Shown one piece after another: positions 54,772 to 64,000 of a stretch of DNA of 64,000 bases (position 1 is its first letter; every line of letters begins with the position of its first letter). Source of the DNA: Ochotona curzoniae (taxonomy: Eukaryota; Chordata; Mammalia; Lagomorpha; Ochotonidae); the NCBI RefSeq assembly GCF_017591425.1, contig NW_024464918.1, positions 22,038,001-22,102,000 on the forward strand, in the 5' to 3' direction. The notes under the pieces were generated by a model, which had not been told where the DNA came from, did no database searches, and saw only the letters and a program-made list of their open reading frames with translations. A program made the position numbers and the translations under genes.

Positions 54772-55025
54772 GGCTGGCATTGTGGCACACATTAAGCCAA
54801 CCCTGACCTCTTGAAACACCAATATTCAATATGAGAAGACTGGCTTGAGTTCTAGATGTTCTATTTCATTATCCATTTCCCTGCCAGTGCACCACAAAAG
54901 GCAACAGACAATGACCCAAGTTCTTGCACTGCAGCAACTCACATGCAAGACAGAGATGGAATCCTTGGTTCCTGATTTCAGTCTTGCCCAGCTCTGGATA
55001 ATGCACTTAGGGAATGAATCTATTC
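54772..55025 (+). mobile_element. Old CSINE, sense, 3'-truncated at an L1 junction
   Basis: gggctggcattgtggcacac head, gcaacagacaatgacccaag, atgcaagacagagatggaat, ttcagtcttgcccagctctg. It ends where antisense L1 begins, without its pyrimidine tract and tail. Confidence 0.8.
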
Positions 55026-55805
55026 TAACTTGTATGAGGTGGGATCTCATTGTAGCTTTTATTGCTATTTCTTCCTTTCCAATCTGTATTTCTTACATTT
55101 CCTTTTTTGGCTAAAGGCTCTTCCTACAACTTCCAGAACTATATTAAATAGCACTGGTGACCCTGGAAATCCTTGTCTGGTTCTGAATCTTTGTGAAATC
55201 ACAATTCTTCCTGATGCTGGCTATGGGTTTGTCACATACTGCCTTGATTTTGTTGAGGAATCTACCTTCTGTACCTAATCTGCTTAAGATTATTTATCAT
55301 GAAAGGATATGATATGTATCAGAAGCTTTCTTTGCATCACTTGGTCCAGGTGAATGGTCTTTCTGATGTGTGGCTGGATTAAATTAGCTAGTCTTTTGTT
55401 GAGGAAATTTGCATCTATGCTTATCTGGGTTATTGGTCTATTCCCTTTCTTACATCTTTGTCTGATTTTGAAATTAATGTGATCCTGACTTGACAGCAAG
55501 CATTTGAGGTTTGATCCCTTTAAATTGTCTTGAGTAGTTTGAGAAGAATTGGAATTAGTTCCTTTTTAAAGGTTTGGTAGAATTCAGCATTGAAGCCATC
55601 TGGCCCCAGGCTTTTCCTTTTTGGGAGAGTCTTTATCACTGGTTCAGTCTCATTTTGCTTAATGGTCTATTTATGTTTACTCTGTCTTCATTACTCAATT
55701 TTGGTAAATTGTATATGTCTGGAAATTTGTCCATTTTTTCTGTACTTTCAGGTTTGTTGGTATATGGCTAGTGGTTTCTATTCCTTTCTGAGGATTCTTT
55801 TATTT
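55026..55805 (-). mobile_element. L1 ORF2 (RT region), antisense, first part
   Basis: Antisense L1 RT landmarks: atccttgtctggttctgaat, gatgctggctatgggtttgt, catcacttggtccaggtgaa, gtgtggctggattaaattag, atctgggttattggtctatt, gcattgaagccatctggccc, cttttcctttttgggagagt. Stops are frequent. The element is split at 55805 by a CSINE and resumes at 56128. Confidence 0.9.
55793..55805 (+). repeat. Target-site duplication, left copy
   Basis: gattcttttattt, exact at 56128-56140. Confidence 0.95.
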
Positions 55806-56127
55806 AGTTTTTAAAGATTTATTTTCACTGGAAAGGTAGATTTACAGAGAGAAGGAGATACAGAGAAAGATCTGTCTGCTGGTTCACTCCCCAAGTGGCT
55901 ACAATGGCCAGACCTGAACTGATCTAAATCCAGCAGCCAAAAGGTTCTTCCAGGTCTCCCACATGGGTGAAGGGTTCCAAGGCCTTAGGTCATTTTCCAT
56001 TGCTTTTTCATGTCACAGGTAGGGAGTTGGATGGGAAGTGAAGCAGTTGGCATATGAACTGGTACCCATATTGGATCCTGTATCATGTAAGCCAAGGATT
56101 TAGCTACTGAGCCATCGCACCCAGCCA
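55806..56127 (-). mobile_element. CSINE, antisense, inserted in L1
   Basis: agtttttaaagatttatttt tail, actggaaaggtagatttaca, gttcactccccaagtggcta, tcttccaggtctcccacatg, gttggatgggaagtgaagca, head gccatcgcacccagcc. A perfect 13-bp target-site duplication derived from the L1. Confidence 0.96.
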
Positions 56128-56262
56128 GATTCTTTTATTTTTGTGGTACTCATTAACATAACATCTCCTTTTTAAATTTCTGATTGTATTAATTTGAGTC
56201 TGTTGTTGTTGTTGTTAGACTGGCCAGCAGTGTCTATTTTTTTTTCAAAAATAAATAAATAA
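56128..56262 (-). mobile_element. L1 ORF2, antisense, second part
   Basis: ttatttttgtggtactcatt, atttctgattgtattaattt, then a TTG-repeat and caaaaataaataaataaaag; continuous in L1 order with 55805. Confidence 0.8.
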
Positions 56263-57200
56263 AAGCCAGCTCTGTGCTATACCAGACTATACTATAGTAA
56301 TAATATGGGACAAAGGGGGAGGTGGGTGGGTGGCAGTAGTTAGAGAGAATGGGGAGGGTGTGTATTTTTGCTGGTGAGGTGTTTCATGGAGGCATCAAAT
56401 AGATGGGTATTTGCCCTTCACCCCAGACATTCTTTCTTCTGCTTCATCAAGTCCATTGATAAGGCTTTCCACTGTATTTTATATTTGACATACTGAATTC
56501 CTCATTTCTAATATTTCATGTTGATGTCTCTTCAATATCTCTACCACTTGTCAAAATTTTTCATCCATGTCACATTCAGATTTCTATTTACTTGTTTCTC
56601 CATGTTTTGATAACCTCATGCTTATTCTTTTTAAGGCATTTCATGAATCTCTTCAAATTCAAATACTAATATTGAAGCATTGTTGTGTTCCTTTTGAGGA
56701 GTCATATTGTCTTTCTTGTTCATGTTTCTTTTATGTCTACACTTATTTTTAGGCATTTGTGTAAACACTCACTGGTTTACTCATCTGATGGCTTTTACCT
56801 TTCAACCATGACTTATGGCTTAGTTGATTGTCTGCTTATTCAGTGGATCTCCAAAGCTGTGTGCTGCATGAGGTTAGGAAGCTCTGGTCAATGCTTGAGG
56901 GTGGAATAAGAGTCCAGGGTTACATTCATGCTGGGCATAGGCAATTACTAATTTTAGTGGCAAGATATGATCACATGTGCTGGCGTAATAACAGCTTTAC
57001 CTCTTCTCTTCCAAGGTGATCAGTGCCAGAGGTCAGTTCACAGAGATTACAACCCCTACTCTTCTACCCACAAAGGTGCATACACCAAACAAAATCGGTG
57101 CGGTCCTTGGTATAGAGTACAAACCTCCCTACAATGACCAACCCTGTACAATAGGGTCAAAGCCTTTGAAGTCAGATACAATTAGAAACTTAATTAGGAG
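56263..57200. other. Unassigned block next to the L1
   Basis: About 940 bp with no match I can name. It includes a G-rich start (gggggaggtgggtgggtggc), ttttgaggagtcatattgtc, and agagattacaacccctactc. It may be the continuation of an L1-type or ERV-derived element or single-copy sequence. Short open frames (60-74 codons) show no motif. Confidence 0.3.
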
Positions 57201-57202
57201 GG

Positions 57203-57503
57203 GCCCAAAATGCCTGTATTCAGCCTGAAATGCCTGTATCCCATGCGTGCACTCTTTGAGTTCCAGCTACTTCACTTCTGATCCAGAAACCTGCTCATGC
57301 ACATGGGAAAGCAGTCAAAGATGGCTCCCAGGCTTGGGCCCACGCCGCCCATGTGGGAGACTCAAATAGAGTCTCAGGCTCTTTATTTTGACTTAGCTCA
57401 GCCCTAGCCCTTGTGGCCATTTGGGGAGTGAACAAATTGATGGAAGATCTTTCCTTAGCTCTGTCTTTCCCTTCCACTATAACTCTGCCCTTCAAAAATT
57501 TTT
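57203..57503 (+). mobile_element. Old CSINE, sense, with a small head duplication
   Basis: gtatcccatgcgtgcactct, catgggaaagcagtcaaaga, cccatgtgggagactcaaat, cttgtggccatttggggagt, gatggaagatctttccttag. The head has aaatgcctgtat twice. It lies tail to tail with the next, antisense copy. Confidence 0.82.
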
Positions 57504-57790
57504 CATAAGATTTATTTTATTTTATTGAAAGGCTGTTACAAAGAGGAGAGACAAAATGATACTTCTACCCACTGGTTCGATTCCCAAAATGACCGTAACA
57601 ATCAGAGCTGAGGCAACTGAAGCCAGGAGCCAGGAGCTTCCTCTGGGTCTCCCAGGCAGGTGCAGGGGCCCAAAGGACTTGAGTCTTTCTCCACTGCCTT
57701 CTCAGATCATAAGCAGAGAGCTGCATCAGAAGTGTAGCAGTCAGGACTCTAACCAGCACTTAGCCTACTGCAACGTGGCACTGGTCCCAA
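57504..57790 (-). mobile_element. Old CSINE, antisense
   Basis: cataagatttattttatttt tail, acaaagaggagagacaaaat, gaagccaggagccaggagct, ctctgggtctcccaggcagg, gcatcagaagtgtagcagtc. Confidence 0.85.
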
Positions 57791-58597
57791 ACAAATAACT
57801 CTTTCAAAACCATACAGGACAAAGAAAGAATCCTGTCTTAAGATGAGAAAAGTGGTTTACATCATAAAACATCACTGTCATCATGAAATTGAGTTTAAAA
57901 AATTAAAGCTACCTCAACTCTGTTGCATTACATTTAATCTCTTAAAAATGAATCACATTCCTAAGGTTTTCTTAATATTACTCAACAAAACTCAACTAAA
58001 GCTGAGGGACTTGGATAAAACCCTGCTCTTCAAGTCTGGCTAGTCACCTTGACCCACTGGGGCTATGTCCAGACCACACACTTGAACCAAAGAAGTCAAA
58101 TATAAGCAATCTGCTGACTTCTTGAAGTTAAGACTTTGGCAGGGAAAAAAAAAAAAAAAAAAAAAAAAACTCAGTCTCTGGTCCAGACAAAAGAAACTAA
58201 ACTTTAACTTTCACCATCCACAAATGTTCCACCCCCTTCCTGCCTCCCCCTCATCCATTTTGCTCTCTAAGAGTCCATTGTCAATTCCATTTCTATTCTT
58301 GTTCTGAGAATGAATTCAGTTTATGCTCAATGACACTCATTTAGCACTGGAAGCTGGAATGTATTCATGGGATATGAACAAATCTTTAACCAAGAGATCA
58401 AAATTAAGTTAGACTCAAGCTCAGAGGAACTGGCAAAGGAACCTGACTGAACCTCAGCTTTCCTATGCCCACCCTCACCTTACAAGGAAACTGTGGAACT
58501 CAGGTGGGTGATTGCTCTATGTCAACTACTTATAATCTGGAAAATGGCCAAAATAAGTCTTATTTCAGTGGCAATACTCCACTAAAAAGCTTTTATG
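57791..58597. other. Non-coding interval with a poly(A) run
   Basis: An A-run of about 25 at 58145-58169. No recognised element or gene precedes it as a retrocopy would require. Confidence 0.45.
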
Positions 58598-58890
58598 AGG
58601 AGCATCTACTACAGTGATTAAGATATCACATATCCTACTATGAAGTGCCTTCATTTGAATATAGGTTCCACTTCTGATTCCAGCTTTCTGCTAATGCATA
58701 CCCTAGGAGACAGCAGATGGTGCCCCAAGCACTTGAGACCCAACCAACCATGTAGGAGACCCCGATTGAGCCGCTACCCTCTAGCTTGAGCCTGGCTTCA
58801 ACCTGGATTTTGCTAATATTTGGGAAATGAAATAGCAGCTGGGAGATCTCTCTATATGTCTCTTGCCTTTCACATGACTAAAATCAACAT
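58598..58890 (+). mobile_element. Old CSINE, sense
   Basis: gagcatctactacagtgatt, agacagcagatggtgcccca, agcacttgagacccaaccaa, ccatgtaggagaccccgatt, atatttgggaaatgaaatag; strongly decayed. Confidence 0.72.
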
Positions 58891-60361
58891 CATTAAAAAT
58901 ATAAATGCTAAAAAGCTTTTAGTGCATAGGTGCCAAGTCCACAAATGTTAGATACTACTTGCTAATGAAATGATGCTACTGCTGATAAAGATCATAATTA
59001 CCAACAACTGCTAACAAATCCCTAATCATTTAAGGACAGATACTTAACAAAATCATATACTCAAGATTATTTTTAGCCATTATTTATTTCTCTTCAGATC
59101 CTAATACAAAAAGTTGGTCCTGGAAGAACAAATGGACTGATGAGTGTGTTCCCAGATGTGGGCATATCTAAGAAATAACAATCATTTACATACACAGAAA
59201 AAAGAGCATTTAGTTTCTGAAAGGAGTGTGCCACTTCCCCAGCCATGTTTAGAACCAGCTACTGGCAGCAGTTTCAAACTGCTTTCCCTAGATCTCTGTA
59301 TTAATTCTAGGCAGAACTAAGTAAGGTTTAACCTGACAGCAGCTTTTGGAAGTTAGTGCCTGAGATAAATCCCTTGGTCTAAATAAAACTAATCAATATT
59401 GTTAGAGTCACAAGTCTGATAAAGATGCATCCTACCAGAGATCCTTACTCACCAGGAAGAAATTAAATAAATTACCGGGATCCAAGAGGCCACTCCCTGC
59501 AACGACTATCAAAAAATCCTATACTTTGTACAGCATGACACTTGTCACACTTCAAGCTATCAAAATCTTAGGTTTTACAGCAGAGTTCAAGCAAAACGGA
59601 TTGTGCATAAGTAGAGAATACCATTTTAAAACTTCCTTCCCCAATTCTCATCTCTTATCATCTATCTCTCAAAACAAGATGAGAAACTCAACAACATACA
59701 TTGCTCCTATTCTCCCCAAACTGAGTGCCTCGGAATGTAGCTTTCTACTCCTTCATTTTCCTAAAATAAGCCATTTACTTCCTTAGATGTCTGCTCACCT
59801 AATGCTTATTTCTACTATGGAAACAAAGATATTTATGATTATAATCATCCACAACTGCTTGCATTTTCCCAGTCTCTTGAACATTATACTTAATAAACCC
59901 CTAACACACAGATGTTCCATTCATCACTGCTTATTTCTGGCCCAGATAACCTGCTCCTTTTCCCTGCCCTCCCTTCTTCCTTTCTTCCTTCATTTTCTTT
60001 TAAAAGCTACATTTTCAGGAGATTCTGATGGCCATGATGAAAATCAAATTCTTTTATTCTTTGGTCCAATGCTTATCCTCTCCACAATATGCAGAGAAAA
60101 CGATCATCAAATCCTTATTTGAAGACTACTCATGACAGGAAGCAAAAAAAAGTGTTGTTTTTTATTAGTTCTCTAATTCACTATAGTTTTATTCTTTTGT
60201 TGTAGGTTTAATCCTCGTGGGACCTAGAAACACAATTAAAATCCCTTTTTTACATCCCAAGTTTTTTTCTTTGATTTGGCTCTTTGAGGATTAAATAATC
60301 ATTTTGGGGCAGGGACAAAAGTAGTTTATTTAATAACTCAATGTGTCATCAAGGGACCAAA
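58891..60361. other. Non-coding interval, no gene seen
   Basis: About 1.5 kb, AT-rich with pyrimidine-rich pieces at 59.64-60.00 kb. Open frames of 86 and 111 codons there have no recognisable motif. Confidence 0.4.
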
Positions 60362-60620
60362 TTATTATTTTTTTTATTATTTTTCATGATATGGTCCCAT
60401 AGGTACATGGATTCCCCTAAGCATCCCCTCCATCCTCCCCACTGGTTTTCTCCATGTTATCACAACAGTGTAGTCCTTCAGCAACAGTCGCAGGTCCAAC
60501 ATTGTGCTATTTAAGTGTATCATGTCGTCGTAGCTAGAGATAATGGTAGATACATCGCAGTATGCATTTTACTCCTGAATAAAAGGAGGACTCCCAAAGA
60601 AACTCTTTAATATACCCTGA
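60362..60620 (-). mobile_element. Lagomorph L1 3' end, antisense, strongly 5'-truncated
   Basis: T-rich start then tttttcatgatatggtccca, gcatcccctccatcctcccc, actggttttctccatgttat, gtagtccttcagcaacagtc, tccaacattgtgctatttaa, gagataatggtagatacatc. The same order of phrases appears at 23354-23560, fixing both as the 3' UTR of one L1 lineage. Confidence 0.75.
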
Positions 60621-61852
60621 CAATGAGATACCAGACTAAACAACGCAGCCTTTTCCAAATTGCATTGCAGTGGCCAATACTGTCAGGATGTATCTTACAA
60701 AAAAAAAAAAAAGCATTAAGTTGTCAAATTAACATGCTTTTTTGTCAAAACCATAGGTTATGTTTACACATAGCAAGTACATGTTGTACAGGCAAAGGCA
60801 AGATTATGGCAATTCTCATGCAAGACTTCCATGAGAAAAAGTTTGCATGAAAGAACTGACTATACCACTAAACACTTTCTTGAAATTATCCAGCAATTCC
60901 TTCTTGTTCATGTGATGCAATACCATTTGAAATTTCTTAGAAAAGCAAGGAAAAGTGAGTATTTTGTGTTTAAGCCATTCCCAGTCATCAAAGGTCAGCC
61001 CTAGGTCACACCCAGTCAGAGGATTTGTCAATTACTCATCATCTTGAGGGAAGGGCCAGGTCTGTCTACTCCCACTATAATTTACTTGGTTCTCAAAAGC
61101 AGCAATAGAAGATTTCACCCTTCACTTAACAAAGGCTCAGCAGATGTCAGATGAAAGAGAATCACAAGTTGAGGAGGTCCACACCTACGCTTTCCAGACA
61201 CATGAGGATCCAAACTGATTTTTATTTACACAATTGGTAACCTATAAGAAACTTTTTTGAAAGTACATGTTATACCTTCCTGTCGCATCAAATATTTCTA
61301 ATTTCTCATAAGTTATTCTGGCAGAACTGCAAACAGTAACATATTTTGCTAATCTTAGCTCAGATACAAGTTTGTATTTCCATGTTTCACATGCATAATA
61401 CGCATTTTCATTGACTGATATTATCATATTTAGTACATAACATATTGAGAGTACACCTGCAGGTTCTAAAAACTTTCTCAACTTTGTAACCTTAGGTTTC
61501 TTTCAATACTTACTATTATGGATTTTTATTAGGAATATTGACCAAAAAGGCATATTTTGGCAATAATTTGGGGAAAATTATAATGCTATACTAATTTATG
61601 ATACCAGTAGGTATTAGAATTAGAAACAAATGATGCATTAGACTACATATTTTATTATAAATTTAATACTGAATTATTGTGTATTTTTTACTCACAAGCA
61701 TGTATATATTTAAAATTTTTTTTCAAAATTTAGAAAGTGTGCACAATTTTTTGTTTCCAAACATAAAAGTTACCTAAATGGAAAGAAATCCTAAAAGAAG
61801 ACTTAACTTTTTTTTCAAAGATCATACAAAACTCTTAAGATTTCCATTATAC
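60621..61852. other. AT-rich non-coding interval
   Basis: About 1.2 kb with no gene or clear repeat. Confidence 0.45.
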
Positions 61853-62325
61853 CTTATGGCAAGTAGAATTTTAAGGACCCCCAAGAACACCTTATTGCAT
61901 TGACCTGACCAATTCAGAAGAGCCCAGAGAAAGAATCAGAGATCAGATACAAGTTAAGTTATGAAGATTCAAACAAGCAGCAGACACATTCCTGCATGCC
62001 TAGAAGAAGTGCATGACAATATTTTGAAGAAAATCACCTCCCAGAAAACCACAGGTAATGGCTGCTGTCTAAGGACCTCAGTTCAATGGACACAGGGAGT
62101 TGAATCCTCCCAACCATCAGTGCACTTGGAAGACCAAGAGCCTCAGAGAAGACTGGACCATCACTTGACATCTTTAGCTTCTTCTGGTGATACTGTACTG
62201 TTGGTCTGATAAACCACGCCAACCCATCCTGGCCAGGATGACACCATTTAGTGTTTGCTTTGTTTTAAGGCAATCTTAAATGGTAGCAATTTGTTTTACA
62301 GAGATAGAAACTAAGTAAGACATTA
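61853..62325 (+). mobile_element. MLT1-like MaLR LTR, sense
   Basis: gtagaattttaaggaccccc, then agtgcacttggaagaccaag, tcacttgacatctttagctt, ttttaaggcaatcttaaatg, gtagcaatttgttttacaga, gatagaaactaagtaagaca. This is the order of MLT1 LTRs (gagcttggaag... gacatcttga... gttttaagccactaa... gtaatttgttacagcaatagaaactaat). No internal region. Confidence 0.6.
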
Positions 62326-62329
62326 CTCA

Positions 62330-62814
62330 AAATATTAATAAGAAACTTGATGAAAACTACCATTACAGAGATAAGGAATATTAAAAACATTAAGAGTAAA
62401 GAAATGAAGGGTGTCATCATTCTAAATGAATGTAATATTTAACTTCTGTTCAAAGTAATGAAAGATGGAGTTTCATTCTTCAGATTAAACAAAAACAGTG
62501 GCAATGAAAATAATCTTAAAAATAGTCTGTCTATAAATGTAAATAGAATTTATTTTAGATGAACATACATGTTTGGCTAATGACACTTAACATCATTTTA
62601 GGAGATAATGATTGAAAATACAGATTTTCTTTCCATAAGTTTGTACACAAAATCAGGTAGAATATGATATGTGCACTAATAAAAATAAATAAAAATCTAA
62701 TGAGTATACAAAAGTTAAAGAATTTCAACTGTGAAAAAATAATGGGCAAAAATAGATGATATAAATTTATCTAATTAAAGACAAAGTGTTTTCAAATATA
62801 TTTTAAAACAAATT
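62330..62814. other. AT-rich non-coding interval
   Basis: No gene or clear repeat. Confidence 0.45.
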
Positions 62815-63110
62815 TAGGGGAGGGGAGGACATTGGCGCCAATGGCTAGGCGGCTGGTTATGATATTTGTGTACCTGATCGGAAGTCCCAGGTTTGCTCTC
62901 TGACCCCAGCTCCTGATCCCTACTTCCTGCAAACTGTGAGGAAGCGCTGATGGACAGCTCAAGGAAACCCCGCCTCCCACAGGGCAGACCTATATTGAGT
63001 TCCCCACTCTGGCTCTGACCCTAGGGAAGCGCTGGCTGCTGTGAACACTTGGGGGAATTACCAATAGATTGGGATAATCTATGCACCCATGCTTTTACCT
63101 CTCAATTTTT
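62815..63110 (+). mobile_element. CSINE-related SINE of a distinct old subfamily, sense
   Basis: Head acattggcgccaatggctag differs from the other copies, but the later part shares the CSINE plan: gatggacagctcaaggaaac, acctatattgagttccccac, ggctctgaccctagggaagc, gctgctgtgaacacttgggg. About 295 bp. It could be an early CSINE branch or another tRNA-derived SINE. Confidence 0.6.
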
Positions 63111-63263
63111 TTTAATTGAAATTTAGTGACACTACTTTAAAAAGTATCTTTAAAACAAAATGACTAACTTAAAAGGCTGAGGAAATAAAAAAGCATGATG
63201 GGTTTTTTTAAAAAGCTGTTAGTATCAATTTCAAAGATGAAATTAAGCAAAATATACAATCAA

Positions 63264-63309
63264 GAACATTTCAGAAGTTTATTTTAGAACATTTCAGAAG
63301 TTTATTTTA
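63264..63309 (+). repeat. Perfect 23-bp tandem duplication
   Basis: Two adjacent identical 23-mers (63264-63286 and 63287-63309), each starting gaacatttcagaag and ending tttatttta. Confidence 0.97.
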
Positions 63310-63466
63310 GATATAAATAAAATACACAAAAATTATTAAGGGATCTGTAAAGAAAATGTTATGCATATTTAAACAATACCCGAGACAAATAAGGCACTAA
63401 TACAGCAAAATCTGTTACAGATGAAACAAATGTATGATAAAGGCAGACCACTGAAAAATATTTAAG

Positions 63467-63781
63467 GGCCTGGGGAGGTAGCCTAGTGCCTAAAGTCCTT
63501 GCCTTGTACCCAATGGGATCCCATATGGGCTCCAGTTCCAGCTGCTCTATTTTCTTTCTAACTCCCTGTTTGTGGCCTGGGAAAGCAGTGTAGGATGGCC
63601 CAAGGCCTTGAAACCCTGCATCTGTGTGGGAGACCTAAAGGAAGCTCCTGGCTCCTGGGTTTGGATCAGCTAAGCTCCAGCTGTTGTGACCACTTGAGCA
63701 GTAAACCAGTAGACAGAAGACCTTTCTGTCTATATCTCCTTCTCTCTGTATATCTGCCTTTCCAATAAAAATATTTTTTAA
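63467..63781 (+). mobile_element. CSINE, sense, pika-type
   Basis: gggcctggggaggtagccta head, aaagtccttgccttgtaccc, gtttgtggcctgggaaagca, ggatggcccaaggccttgaa, tttggatcagctaagctcca, ctctctgtatatctgccttt and an aataaaaatattttt tail. Confidence 0.93.
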
Positions 63782-64000
63782 ATATTCAAAATTGAATATT
63801 AAATATTTCAAAGCATAATTTACAGAACCATTTAGAGCAAAAGTAAAATAAAAACACATGCCAAAAAAAAAAAAAGAAATTCACTTATAAAATTGCTATT
63901 GTATGAGTGGGTATTTGCCATAGAGGTTATCTTTGTGACACCTGAATCTGTTATTGGAGCGCCTGGTTCAACTCCTTCTGCATTTCATTCCAGTTTTCAG
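63782..64000. other. AT-rich terminal interval
   Basis: Nothing recognised; an A12 run lies at about 63863-63875. Confidence 0.5.

Noticed and set aside
58145..58169. A25 run suspected as a retrocopy tail
   Set aside because: The preceding sequence matches no gene or repeat I know and no target-site duplication was seen.
1..64000. CRISPR array, prokaryotic operon, phage or plasmid features
   Set aside because: No regularly spaced short direct repeats, no dense coding, and abundant mammalian SINE/LINE content; the window is vertebrate nuclear DNA.

Overview
This window is nuclear DNA of a placental mammal, almost certainly a lagomorph and most probably a pika (Ochotona). The main evidence is about 35 copies of a tRNA-derived lagomorph C-type SINE (CSINE). 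The younger copies have the form I associate with pika: a head like gggcccagcatggtagcc, a body with a run like aaagcagtcgaggacgg, and an A-rich tail after ccaataaaaataaat. Lagomorph-type L1 pieces and ancient shared mammalian repeats (MIR, L2, old L1M, MaLR LTRs, a MER5A-like hAT element) fill much of the rest. I recognise no intact protein-coding gene, no splice structure I would defend, and no bacterial or viral gene. It reads as intergenic or deep intronic DNA.

Layout. 1-9.5 kb: scattered CSINEs of different ages, a 36-nt U2 snRNA retro-fragment with target-site duplications (TSDs), an unassigned GC-richer island (6.4-7.0 kb) and an ERV-like LTR remnant (7.7-8.0 kb). 9.5-13.3 kb: a retroposon copy bounded by a 13-bp TSD, then an old L1M element carrying a nested, oppositely oriented pair of CSINEs; the inner copy is the least decayed SINE here. 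13.3-20.3 kb: ancient repeats, MIRs, a MER5A-like element and more CSINEs. 20.7-22.6 kb: a larger copy and a short copy of the same retroposon as at 9.5 kb, with about 85-bp GC-rich tandem units. 23.35-24.8 kb: an antisense lagomorph L1 3' part containing a perfect 155-bp inverted repeat with a 61-nt spacer. 25-46 kb: AT-rich sequence with CSINEs, MIRs and L2 fragments. 46.3-47.5 kb: a third tandem-unit retroposon copy. 47.8-49.0 and 55.0-56.3 kb: L1 fragments, the second split by a CSINE. 50.7-51.1 and 61.85-62.3 kb: MaLR-type LTRs. 60.4-60.6 kb: another L1 3' end.

No genes act together here; the content is a record of retrotransposition. The most notable items are (i) a composite retroposon with an ~85-bp tandem-repeat domain, a unique 3' domain and an A-rich end, architecturally like primate SVA, in at least four copies; (ii) the perfect 155-bp hairpin inside an L1; and (iii) the U2 5'-end fragment. 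All family assignments come from reading the sequence against remembered consensus features. No database search was run, so subfamily names and edges are approximate unless a TSD fixes them.
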